DNA of 6,312 nucleotides from Shewanella sp. GTDB lineage: Bacteria; Pseudomonadota; Gammaproteobacteria; Enterobacterales; Shewanellaceae. The notes beneath the pieces were generated by a model, which searched no databases, had not been told where the DNA came from, and saw only the letters and a list, made by a program, of their open reading frames with translations. Shown here piece by piece: positions 1-6,312 of this stretch. Both the position numbers and the translations under genes were made by a program. Each line of letters begins with the position of its first letter. Position 1 is the stretch's first letter. The DNA lies in the NCBI GenBank assembly GCA_004195335.1, contig SDWK01000315.1:1-6312 (forward strand), in the 5' to 3' direction.

Positions 1-19
1 AGATGTGTATAAGAGACAG
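1..19. other. Tn5/Nextera mosaic-end adapter (non-genomic)
   Basis: Bases 1-19 read AGATGTGTATAAGAGACAG, an exact match to the 19-base Tn5 mosaic end used in Nextera libraries. Its place at the very first base, abutting an open helicase reading frame, marks it as untrimmed adapter rather than a transposon end in the organism. Any peptide beginning MCIRDR here is an adapter translation. The true contig begins at base 20. Confidence 0.96.
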
Positions 20-1288
20 GAGAAAACTCTGCCGGTTTCGCTTTTTCTTACCCATCCCCTCGGGCGCGGCCATTGGCTTGATGTCTCTGGATGGACAATC
101 AAGCGGCGCTTCTTCAGAGGCTTCAAAACCAGCGATTTGCTCTCTGTCTAACTTGAATTTGTTCTTCTTCTCTATGATTTTGAAATGATGGTACTCATCA
201 TGGGAAATCAAAGATAATGCCAGACCCGCTTCTCCGGCTCGTCCACTTCGGCCAATTCGATGCATATAATCGGCAGGACTTCGTGGTAATTCATAATTAA
301 TCACCACCGGAAGTTTTTCAATATCGATACCACGCGCGGCAATGTCTGTGGCAATAAGCACATGGATTTCGCCACTCTTAAACCCTTCTAATACACGTGT
401 TCTGGCTCCCTGAGCCTTATCGCTATGAAAAATTTGCGCCGCAATACCAGCCTTTCCCAGCTTTTGCTCCAAACGATTACAGGCATTTTTTGTACTGGCA
501 AAAACCAAGACTTGGCGCCAGTCATTCTCATTAATCAAATGCGCTAATAATGCCGTTTTACGATTCCGGTTCACCGTATAAACCTGTTGGGTTAGCGTAC
601 TTTCTTCATCACTTTGAAGCTGAACCTCAACCGGAGACGATAGCAACTTGTCCGTCAACTCCCTGACTTCTTCGGGGAAGGTAGCCGAAAAAAGTAAGGT
701 TTGTTTATGTTTAGGTAGTTTTGCCAGAATTTCTTTTAACTCTTCCTCAAATCCCAGACTTAACATACGGTCTGCTTCGTCGAGTACTAAAGACGTCACT
801 TGTCCAAGCTTCACGGCATTACTCGAAAGTAGATCAAGTAAGCGCCCTGGCGTCGCCACCAGTACATCCGCCCCACCTCTCAACGCAAGCATTTGGGTAT
901 TGGCAGAAACACCACCAAACACAGCCTCAATTTTCACCCTAGGTTTAATCAGTTTCGCATAACTCTTGAAGCTTTCGGCAACTTGTTGGGCCAGCTCCCG
1001 AGTAGGCACCAATACTAATGTCCCAACCTGATTACCTTTAGCTGAGGTAGATTGTTTCGACAACAGTCTTTGTATTAATGGCAATGCAAAAGCAGCAGTC
1101 TTACCCGAACCTGTGATAGCACCGGCTAACACATCTTTACCCTCCAAAACCGCAGCTATAGTGCCTGTCTGGACAAGTGTTGGAGTCACATACTCAAGTT
1201 CAGTTAAACGAGACAGTAATTCAGGGATCAATCCTAATTGTTCGAAGGTAGCGTTCTGTGGAGCTTGAGAAGAGTGAGCTTGAGTCAT
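20..1288 (-). CDS. DEAD-box ATP-dependent RNA helicase, RhlE-like (3' end missing)
   Basis: ATP-dependent cytoplasmic RNA unwinding enzyme of superfamily 2; relatives act in ribosome assembly and RNA turnover. I read 423 codons without a stop before the adapter. Visible motifs are the Q-motif region (FEQLGL near 15-20, Gln40), motif I ITGSGKT (58-64), PTRELA (95-100), GG (125-126), TPGR (146-149), DEAD (170-173), SAT (201-203), TDIAARGID (314-322) and HRIGRSGR (343-350). Both RecA-like domains are therefore complete. The last residues are a basic KKKRNRQ tail, so probably only a short C-terminal piece is lost. The ATG at 1288 is chosen because its N-terminus leads into the Q-motif at a usual distance; an in-frame ATG at 1324 would add 12 residues, and neither has a strong ribosome-binding site. 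It lies downstream of the alkylation operon on the same strand, with 199 bases between, so it is probably separately expressed. The exact subfamily (RhlE, SrmB or other) is not certain. Confidence 0.93.
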
Positions 1289-1302
1289 AGGTTTGGGATG
1301 TG

Positions 1303-1323
1303 TGCCATAAAATAAATATGGCA
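1303..1323. repeat. Perfect 7-bp inverted repeat in the helicase leader
   Basis: TGCCATA (1303-1309) and TATGGCA (1317-1323) are perfect inverted arms around a 7-base A/T loop. The element sits 14 bases before the chosen helicase start. It could be a small mRNA hairpin or an operator. A TAGAAT hexamer on the minus strand (1327-1332) could be a -10 element just upstream, but I see no convincing -35 partner. If translation starts at 1324 the repeat would be coding. The rest of 1289-1487 shows no clear terminator for the upstream gene and no gene of its own. Confidence 0.45.
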
Positions 1324-1487
1324 TATATTCTACTCTACATTCACCGATAAAGCTTATATTTTGCGGTTATCTTGCTTGGTTGGCCCTAGAGTATTGCCAT
1401 CATGGACAAGGTTCCCCGGGTGTAAGAACAAGCAGTAAGTGCTGATAAGTGCACTCTGATTAAAATAGGATCGTTTTTTGGTTAGCA

Positions 1488-2102
1488 CTACCTCGATAAA
1501 CACCGTTCTTCTAAACCAAGCAGTTGTTGTTTCATCTCTATTCCATAGGCATAACCCGTTAACGAGCCATTTTTGCCAATCACACGGTGACAAGGAATAA
1601 TGATGGCGATTCGATTTGCACCGTTAGCTGCACCGACGGCCCTAACGGCTTTGGGGCGATGAACCTTCTGGGCAATATCACTATAACTGCAAGATTCGCC
1701 ATATTCTAACTCAAGCAATGCTTGCCAAACTTGTTTCTGAAACTCCGTACCTTGAGGTGCTAATGGCACAGAAAAGGTCACACGTGTGCCAGCAAAATAC
1801 TCGCCAATCTCTAACTCAGTCTGAGACAGGAATTCAGTAGCCTCTCTATAGGAGGGATGATTTATATTTACCCATTCTTGTTCCTCTACATCAACCAGAC
1901 TCAAGTGACTCAAACCATACTGATTAGCTTTAATCAATAACAGCCCGACTGGCGTTGAAAATGATTTAGATGCCAGCGGTTCCACCTTCTCTTTGCTGGA
2001 TAAGGAGACAAGTAAAGACTCCGTATTTAAATGAGTGGCTTGAGTTTCAGTTCCACTCGGAGTTGATAAACGTTCTGTTTTCATGTCAATTAGTGCTGTC
2101 AT
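1488..2102 (-). CDS. ogt: O6-methylguanine-DNA methyltransferase (Ada C-terminal/Ogt type)
   Basis: Suicide repair enzyme that moves the alkyl group from O6-methylguanine (and O4-methylthymine) to its own cysteine. From the ATG at 2102 the product has 204 residues. About 45 unrecognised N-terminal residues precede the ribonuclease-like N-domain (from about STPVGLLLI, 49-57). The catalytic domain contains RAVGAANGAN (154-163) and the active-site PCHRV with nucleophile Cys171, then IGKNGSLTGY. The residue after ANGAN is Arg, as in Ada-type ANKLAIII, where Ogt and eukaryotic MGMT usually have NP; the domain therefore looks closest to the C-terminal half of Ada. The ATG at 2102 overlaps the TGA of the upstream Ada-AlkA gene as ATGA, which is why I prefer it. 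Other in-frame starts are TTG 2141, ATG 2114 and ATG 2084. The overlap implies translational coupling and shared control of both repair proteins. The symbol is by function; an Ada-like name would also be defensible. Confidence 0.93.
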   Translation of the reverse strand: MTALIDMKTERLSTPSGTETQATHLNTESLLVSLSSKEKVEPLASKSFSTPVGLLLIKANQYGLSHLSLVDVEEQEWVNINHPSYREATEFLSQTELEIGEYFAGTRVTFSVPLAPQGTEFQKQVWQALLELEYGESCSYSDIAQKVHRPKAVRAVGAANGANRIAIIIPCHRVIGKNGSLTGYAYGIEMKQQLLGLEERCLSR

Positions 2103-3634
2103 ATCAAATTCCATAATTGAAAAGTTAAATAACTCCCCCAAGGTGAGGATTGCTGGCGAAGCGACTCTATTAATGCACCATAATCCGCCACATCATCCGG
2201 CATTGAATCTGGCTGATGACCGGGTGTTACATCACACTTTGATAGTCTATCCAGCTCATACAGCTTAAGTAATTTCTTTTTTACCACCAGATCGGTGCAC
2301 AACAAAATGTTGGGATCGCTTGTTCCACGCATTTGGGCATACGCCACAGTCCATGGACCTATGCCCTTAATGGATAACCATTTATCGAGATCGGCATCGG
2401 GGTTGGTAGCCACATATAAACTAAACGCCTTGATTGCTGCTTTTCTTGCCCCCGGCATCTTAAGCTCATCCAGACTCGCCTTGGCAAGCTTATCCGGTGT
2501 AGGAAACATACGCAGTATCTTACCCGACAGGAGCATCTCCTCACAGTTGGCCGTTACCATGTTATTAAGCAGTTTGCTGGCCTGAATAACGCTAACCTGC
2601 TGTCCTAATATCGCCCTGCATCCGGCTTCAAAGGCTGACCAGGTACCCGGTAACCTCACACCTTCTTGCAGATGTTCACGTATAAGTGAGATTGACTTCA
2701 GCGACGCTTGTATCTTATCCATATCGGCATCGAGATCTAATAGCCTGCGGATCTGCATGACAATATCCTTTAACAACGGCAAATCTTGGGCGCTAGATAG
2801 ATGAATAGTGACGTTGAAGTTATTTTTTACTGGCTGATGAACGGCCTCAAAAAATCCGTTAGCCGCACCAATTTGAAAAGTACGCCCATAACTGAGTGCG
2901 TTATTCTGCCACTCCATTCCTTCAACCATTCTCAGTTGGTAAAATTCAGCCAAATGATGCCAATTAAATGGGGGCCGATATGATAATTGTAAGGTTAAAC
3001 AGAGTCCTTTACCTAAGCCAACGTCACTGACCGCGAGTGGTGTCTTATCAGTGCGCTTCTTTCTTAACGCTGATGGCGTTAACTGTAATGTGTCTTTGAA
3101 GACTTCATTAAAGCGCCTGATACTGGTGTAACCGGCGGCCAAACCAACTTGTGTTACAGGCAGATCTGTTTGATGTAATAATTGCTTTGCAAACATAAGC
3201 TGACGAAATTGCGCATATTTTTTAGGAGACACTCCCAAGTGCTTACTGAACAACTGACGAAAATAGCGACTGCCGATCCCCAACCTTTCCGATAACGCTT
3301 CTATACTCAAGCCATTTTCACCAGATATAACGCCAGCATCAATTAACCTCAGGGCTCGTTCAATTGTTGTTTGCGTCCCTTTCCAGGCAAATGAATCTGG
3401 TGCGCTATCAGGGCGGCAACGAAGACAGGGCCTTAACCCCGCATTTGCGGCTCGAATTGCAGAATCAAAGTACCTGACATTCTTCTCCTGTGGCGATACA
3501 GCAGGACATATAGGACGACAAAAAATGCCGGTGGTGATCACACCTACAAAAAACCGGCCATCGAAACGGGGATCTTTTGATAGCCTCGCTTTACGGCAAG
3601 ATTCGACGCTTAAGATTGTAAGGTGATGATCCAT
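2099..3634 (-). CDS. Ada-AlkA fusion: methyl-phosphotriester-sensing regulator with 3-methyladenine DNA glycosylase domain
   Basis: 511-residue adaptive-response protein combining a sensor-activator with a base-excision glycosylase. Residues about 10-80 are the Ada zinc domain with Cys39, Cys43, Cys70 and Cys73; Cys39, in TTGIFCRP, matches Ada Cys38, the acceptor of methyl groups from DNA phosphotriesters. Residues about 85-192 form an AraC-type double helix-turn-helix (GVSPKKYAQFRQL and AAGYTSIRRFNEVF). Residues about 210-300 match the AlkA N-domain. Residues about 325-511 are the HhH-GPD glycosylase, with AILGQQVSV (341-349), hairpin IKGIGPWTVAY (422-432) and probable catalytic Asp448 in CTDLVVKK, aligned with AlkA Asp238. 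It lacks the C-terminal methyltransferase of E. coli Ada; that activity is the next gene, overlapping by 4 bases. The ATG at 3634 gives a normal Ada N-terminus, although its ribosome-binding site is weak. By family analogy, methylated protein should activate its own operon; I found no convincing Ada operator. Such fusions are known in other bacteria, so the architecture is uncommon but not new. Confidence 0.95.
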   Translation of the reverse strand: MDHHLTILSVESCRKARLSKDPRFDGRFFVGVITTGIFCRPICPAVSPQEKNVRYFDSAIRAANAGLRPCLRCRPDSAPDSFAWKGTQTTIERALRLIDAGVISGENGLSIEALSERLGIGSRYFRQLFSKHLGVSPKKYAQFRQLMFAKQLLHQTDLPVTQVGLAAGYTSIRRFNEVFKDTLQLTPSALRKKRTDKTPLAVSDVGLGKGLCLTLQLSYRPPFNWHHLAEFYQLRMVEGMEWQNNALSYGRTFQIGAANGFFEAVHQPVKNNFNVTIHLSSAQDLPLLKDIVMQIRRLLDLDADMDKIQASLKSISLIREHLQEGVRLPGTWSAFEAGCRAILGQQVSVIQASKLLNNMVTANCEEMLLSGKILRMFPTPDKLAKASLDELKMPGARKAAIKAFSLYVATNPDADLDKWLSIKGIGPWTVAYAQMRGTSDPNILLCTDLVVKKKLLKLYELDRLSKCDVTPGHQPDSMPDDVADYGALIESLRQQSSPWGSYLTFQLWNLI

Positions 3635-3991
3635 TGTTAAGCAGGCCTGAACGATGATTTAGAATTGATTAAGCCATACTTTACTTAATAACAACGAGCT
3701 AAACTAGCGGAAAACGGAACTCTATACCCAAGCCACTTCAAGATGCACAATTAAGCAAGGAGAGAAGTGGCAGAGTTCAAGGTCGTTAATCGCTTCTGCA
3801 TGAACGATATTCCCGCCATCCATAGTGGTCTTCATAAAATAACAGGATTCGTTAACCTGAACTCAGGAGCTCTTAAACTCAGTTATTGAGGTATCTTGGC
3901 TATAGTTAAGTCAGCAATGCTAACCTAATGTTTAATTTTACGATATGCTAATGAAAGTGTTAGCTAATATAAATAATCATTGAGAACATAG
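3635..3991. other. Divergent intergenic region between the alkylation operon and the ABC transporter gene
   Basis: This 357-base gap must hold the leftward promoter of the ada-alkA operon and the rightward promoter of the transporter. I could not assign either firmly. On the minus strand TTGTTA followed 17 bases later by TAATCA is a poor sigma-70 candidate. On the plus strand the last 90 bases are AT-rich, with TATAAA at 3968-3973 but no good -35, and a 6-bp inverted pair GCTAAC (3919-3924) and GTTAGC (3959-3964). The segment around 3717-3823 looks like a repeat remnant and is listed separately. No convincing gene is present. Confidence 0.6.
3717..3823. repeat. Probable dispersed repeat remnant with bulged inverted repeat
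   Basis: Two pairs of inverted arms nest here: GAACTCT (3717-3723) with AGAGTTC (3772-3778), and GCCACTTC (3732-3739) with GAAGTGGC (3764-3771). On the right the two arms are directly adjacent; on the left they are separated by an 8-base bulge, and the loop is 24 bases. The left part reads TATACCCAAGCCACTTCAAG, resembling the TATACCC-ended dispersed repeats I remember from Shewanella, Vibrio and enterobacterial genomes. The adjoining stretch to about 3823 (TTCCCGCCATCCAT) also seems familiar from such repeats. The structure is seen directly; family membership is inference from memory. It lies between divergent genes, the usual place for such elements. Confidence 0.5.
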
Positions 3992-5821
3992 ATGTTTAAA
4001 CGATTTGAATCTTGGGTCGATGCCCTGCCCTCTGAAGAACCAACACAACCCCCGACTGGGATATATGCATTTTGCCGGCATTATACCCGCGGCTTTGAGC
4101 TTCCCCTTATTCTCATGTCAATTTTAACCGCGACGTTGGCAATTTTAGAGGTATCACTATTTGGTTTTATGGGGCAGTTGGTCGATATGCTCATCGCTAA
4201 CGACCCTCAAACCTTATTTGAGAAAGAAGGTCAGAAACTAATTGGAATGACTATTCTGGTATTAGTGGTGATTCCCACTCTGATTCTTCTGCATGCCTTA
4301 ATTGTATATCAGGGACTGCTTGGGAATTACCCTATGTCAATCCGCTGGTTAGCACATCGGTATCTACTCAAACAGAGTGTCTCATTCTATCAGAATGATT
4401 TTGCAGGAAGAATTGCGACCAAGGTCATGCAAACGTCACTGGCGGTTAGAGAAACCGTGACTAAGCTGTTAGATGTGCTGGTGTATATTTTGGTTTACTT
4501 CGCCTCAATGGTCGTCATGATTGCTAATGCAGATCTAAGACTGATGGTCCCTATGCTCGTTTGGTTGGGGCTATACATCAGCCTGCAAATCATTTTTTTA
4601 CCTAAGCTGAAGAAGGTCTCTACCGAGCAAGCCGATGCCCGCTCAACCATGACCGGACGTATTGTTGACAGCTACACCAATATCACCACGGTAAAACTGT
4701 TTTCGCATACGCAACAAGAAGCTAATTACGCACAAGGCAGCATGAAGGTTTTCCTCAATACAGTTTATCGTCAAATGCGACTGGTTACAGGAATTAATGT
4801 CAGCGTACAGATTATCAATTACCTTCTCGCATTTACCATCGCGGCGGTCTCTATTTGGTTATGGACAAGCAGTGCAATTACCATAGGTGCTATTGCTATC
4901 GCCATCAGTCTGGCCCTTCGCCTCAATGGTATGTCGCAATGGATCATGTGGGAAATCAGCTCATTGTTTGAAAATATCGGCACCGTTACCGATGGTATGA
5001 ACACCTTATCCAAACCTACTGAAATTGAAGACTGCATCGATGCTAAGCCCATCACAGTTACCCAGGGGTGTATTGATTTTACCAATGTCAGTTTTCACTA
5101 CGGACAAAACAGCGGCATTATCGATAATCTTAATCTGAATATTAAAGCCGGCGAAAAAGTTGGCCTGGTAGGCCGTTCTGGCGCAGGGAAATCGACATTG
5201 GTTAACTTGTTAATGCGATTCTATGATATCGAACAAGGTTCGATTCAAATTGACAAACAAGAGATACAAAACGTTCAACAAGACTCCTTGCGCGCGCAGA
5301 TAGGCATGGTGACACAAGACACCTCTCTTCTTCACCGCTCCGTTCGTGAGAACATTCTTTACGGCAACCCCGATGCGAGCGAAGAGGAATTACTCAAAGC
5401 AATTAAAAATGCACAGGCTTATGAGTTTATTCAAACACTCAGTGACCCCGATGGTAATCAAGGCTTGGATGCACAGGTGGGGGAACGCGGCGTAAAACTA
5501 TCGGGCGGACAACGTCAACGTATCGCTATCGCCCGCGTCTTGCTCAAAAATGCTCCTATTCTATTACTCGATGAGGCCACATCTGCCCTGGATTCAGAAG
5601 TTGAAGCAGCCATCCAGGAAAGTTTATATCAACTAATGGAAGGTAAGACGGTGATCGCTATTGCTCACCGCTTATCAACCATTGCCGCGATGGACAGGCT
5701 TATTGTCATCGATAATGGCCAACTTGTTGAACAAGGCACTCATCATGAGTTAATTCAATCCGGCGGTATCTATGCTCAACTTTGGGCACATCAAACTGGC
5801 GGTTTTTTGGGAGTCAATTAA
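3992..5821 (+). CDS. ABC exporter half-transporter (fused permease and ATPase)
   Basis: A 609-residue inner-membrane protein of the type IV ABC exporter family (MsbA/Sav1866-like), which should work as a homodimer or heterodimer; the substrate cannot be told from sequence. The permease domain (about 35-335) has hydrophobic segments near 36-60, 84-108, 158-180, 183-204, 268-290 and 294-312, consistent with six helices. The ATPase domain (about 355-600) is intact: A-loop Tyr370, Walker A GRSGAGKST (394-402), Q-loop Gln442, signature LSGGQ (503-507), Walker B ILLLDE (523-528) with catalytic Glu528, D-loop SALD (531-534) and H-loop His559. No key residue is missing. The ATG at 3992 has a plausible ribosome-binding site, TGAGA, 6 bases upstream. 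It is transcribed alone, divergently from the alkylation operon, with a terminator 22 bases after the stop, so it appears monocistronic. Lipid, peptide or drug export are all possible; I give no symbol. Confidence 0.95.
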   Translation: MFKRFESWVDALPSEEPTQPPTGIYAFCRHYTRGFELPLILMSILTATLAILEVSLFGFMGQLVDMLIANDPQTLFEKEGQKLIGMTILVLVVIPTLILLHALIVYQGLLGNYPMSIRWLAHRYLLKQSVSFYQNDFAGRIATKVMQTSLAVRETVTKLLDVLVYILVYFASMVVMIANADLRLMVPMLVWLGLYISLQIIFLPKLKKVSTEQADARSTMTGRIVDSYTNITTVKLFSHTQQEANYAQGSMKVFLNTVYRQMRLVTGINVSVQIINYLLAFTIAAVSIWLWTSSAITIGAIAIAISLALRLNGMSQWIMWEISSLFENIGTVTDGMNTLSKPTEIEDCIDAKPITVTQGCIDFTNVSFHYGQNSGIIDNLNLNIKAGEKVGLVGRSGAGKSTLVNLLMRFYDIEQGSIQIDKQEIQNVQQDSLRAQIGMVTQDTSLLHRSVRENILYGNPDASEEELLKAIKNAQAYEFIQTLSDPDGNQGLDAQVGERGVKLSGGQRQRIAIARVLLKNAPILLLDEATSALDSEVEAAIQESLYQLMEGKTVIAIAHRLSTIAAMDRLIVIDNGQLVEQGTHHELIQSGGIYAQLWAHQTGGFLGVN

Positions 5822-5843
5822 TCGGCCATTAATCTTGTAAGTC

Positions 5844-5870
5844 AAAAACCACCTAAAGGTGGTTTTTTCT
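5844..5870 (+). terminator. Rho-independent terminator of the ABC transporter gene (bidirectional)
   Basis: AAAAACCACC (5844-5853) pairs with GGTGGTTTTT (5858-5867) around a 4-base loop, TAAA, and is followed by more T residues. It starts 22 bases after the transporter stop codon. The A-run on the left arm gives a U-tract on the opposite strand, so the hairpin could also stop leftward transcripts that pass the tRNA terminator. Confidence 0.9.
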
Positions 5871-6035
5871 CGACTGGTCTGCGGATCATTAGAATGGAAA
5901 TCAAGGCTGCAGACGGGTGATTGATACTGATAAGCATCTATGTAGACAAGATGGCGACCCCATACCTTCGCACAATGTCTTCAGACTTCATTTTACAGCT
6001 GAGCATTTCTCTGTTTGGACACAAATTTCAGGTAC

Positions 6036-6059
6036 AAAAAAACCACCCTAAGGTGGTTT
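6036..6059 (-). terminator. Rho-independent terminator of the tRNA-Glu/tRNA-Ala transcript
   Basis: AAACCACC (6040-6047) pairs with GGTGGTTT (6052-6059) across the loop CTAA. Read leftward, the stem is followed by a run of seven T residues (complement of 6036-6042), as expected for a minus-strand terminator. It lies about 40 bases after the tRNA-Ala gene. Its sequence is nearly the same as the transporter terminator. The gap 5871-6035 between the two hairpins holds no gene I can support. Confidence 0.85.
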
Positions 6060-6067
6060 CATGTCTT

Positions 6068-6089
6068 TTGTTAGTTAAAAAACTAACAA
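6068..6089 (-). repeat. 9-bp perfect hairpin between tRNA-Ala and its terminator
   Basis: TTGTTAGTT (6068-6076) and AACTAACAA (6081-6089) form a perfect 9-bp stem with a 4-base loop. It begins 8 bases beyond the CCA end of tRNA-Ala in the direction of transcription. It has no following U-tract, so it is probably not a terminator itself; it may guide 3' trimming or protect the precursor. Confidence 0.55.
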
Positions 6090-6097
6090 GAAGAAAA

Positions 6098-6173
6098 TGG
6101 TGGAGCCTAGCGGGATCGAACCGCTGACCTCAACACTGCCAGTGTTGCGCTCTCCCAGCTGAGCTAAGGCCCC
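6098..6173 (-). tRNA. tRNA-Ala (anticodon GGC)
   Basis: 76 bases including an encoded CCA. The acceptor arm GGGGCCT pairs with AGGCTCC, with a G3-U70 wobble pair, the classic identity element for alanyl-tRNA synthetase. The anticodon stem CAACA/TGTTG encloses loop CTGGCAG, giving anticodon GGC, which reads GCC (and GCU). The T arm AGCGG-TTCGATC-CCGCT is canonical. It is the downstream member of a two-tRNA transcript. Confidence 0.97.
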
Positions 6174-6203
6174 ATTTCATGCACTGGAATATAAGCATGA
6201 AAT
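6174..6203. repeat. 9-bp perfect inverted repeat in the tRNA spacer
   Basis: ATTTCATGC (6174-6182) and GCATGAAAT (6195-6203) are perfect inverted arms around a 12-base loop. They fill most of the 40-base spacer between the two tRNA genes and directly abut the 5' end of tRNA-Ala. In the transcript this would fold into a hairpin between the tRNAs, a plausible landmark for separation by RNase E or RNase P. Confidence 0.6.
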
Positions 6204-6213
6204 TTTAAAAATG

Positions 6214-6289
6214 TGGTATCCCCAAGGGGATTCGAACCCCTGTTACCGCCGTGAAAGGGCGGTGTCCTAGGCCTCTAGACGATGGGGAC
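6214..6289 (-). tRNA. tRNA-Glu (anticodon TTC)
   Basis: 76 bases including an encoded CCA. The acceptor arm begins GTCCCCA and pairs with TGGGGAT. The anticodon stem CCGCC/GGCGG encloses loop CTTTCAC, giving anticodon TTC, which reads GAA and GAG. The T arm AGGGG-TTCGAAT-CCCCT is canonical. It is the upstream member of the pair; its promoter must lie at or beyond the right edge of the window, with only 23 bases remaining. Confidence 0.97.
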
Positions 6290-6312
6290 CCGGACATTCA
6301 TTCTTTAAACTC

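Noticed and set aside
3..188. 61-residue plus-strand reading frame starting MCIRDR
   Set aside because: Its start lies in the sequencing adapter and the rest is antisense to the helicase gene.
648..962. 104-residue plus-strand frame
   Set aside because: It is wholly antisense to conserved helicase motifs and shows no protein features of its own.
1431..1460. Short direct repeat TAAGTGC and imperfect hairpin after the methyltransferase gene
   Set aside because: The arms are only 5 bp with no U-tract, which is within chance expectation, so I do not call a terminator.
2103..2141. Longer start (TTG at 2141 or ATG at 2114) for the methyltransferase
   Set aside because: The TTG start would lengthen the overlap with ada-alkA, and the ATG at 2102 makes a classic ATGA coupling with a weak GGAA upstream. 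ATG 2114 remains possible.
3722..3823. 33-codon minus-strand frame beginning MDGGNIVHAE
   Set aside because: It coincides with the repeat-like element and its stop falls in the TATACCC end. It is most likely an incidental frame within a repeat.
5921..6127. 68-residue plus-strand frame
   Set aside because: It runs through the terminator and hairpin into the antisense of tRNA-Ala, and has no recognisable domain.

Overview
The window looks like chromosomal DNA from a mid-GC gammaproteobacterium. Protein sequences, terminator style and one repeat-like segment suggest a Shewanella-like marine member of the Alteromonadales; this is an inference from recognition, not a search. The first 19 bases are not genomic: they match the Tn5/Nextera mosaic-end adapter, so biological sequence starts at base 20 and the left edge is an assembly or read end.

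Layout. Bases 20-1288 (minus) hold a DEAD-box RNA helicase cut off in its basic C-terminal tail by the window edge. After a 199-base gap with a small inverted repeat comes a two-gene minus-strand operon for repair of alkylated DNA (1488-3634). Its first gene fuses an Ada-type methyl-phosphotriester sensor and AraC-type DNA-binding domain to an AlkA 3-methyladenine glycosylase. Its second gene, joined by an ATGA overlap, is an O6-methylguanine-DNA methyltransferase resembling the C-terminal half of E. coli Ada. Together they supply what E. coli Ada plus AlkA supply, with the domains redistributed. Bases 3635-3991 are a divergent intergenic region containing what looks like a dispersed-repeat remnant. 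On the plus strand, 3992-5821 encode a complete ABC half-transporter (permease fused to ATPase), followed at once by a strong bidirectional hairpin terminator.

The right end carries two minus-strand tRNA genes, tRNA-Glu(TTC) then tRNA-Ala(GGC). They converge on the ABC gene and end in a terminator hairpin almost identical to that of the transporter.

The best-supported biology is the alkylation-damage (adaptive response) operon. By family knowledge the fusion protein would sense methylated phosphotriesters through Cys39, activate transcription, and excise N-alkylated purines with its own C-terminal domain, while the coupled partner removes O6-methyl groups. The helicase, the transporter and the tRNAs appear to be unrelated neighbours. 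I see no CRISPR array, phage gene, transposase gene or clearly new multi-gene system.
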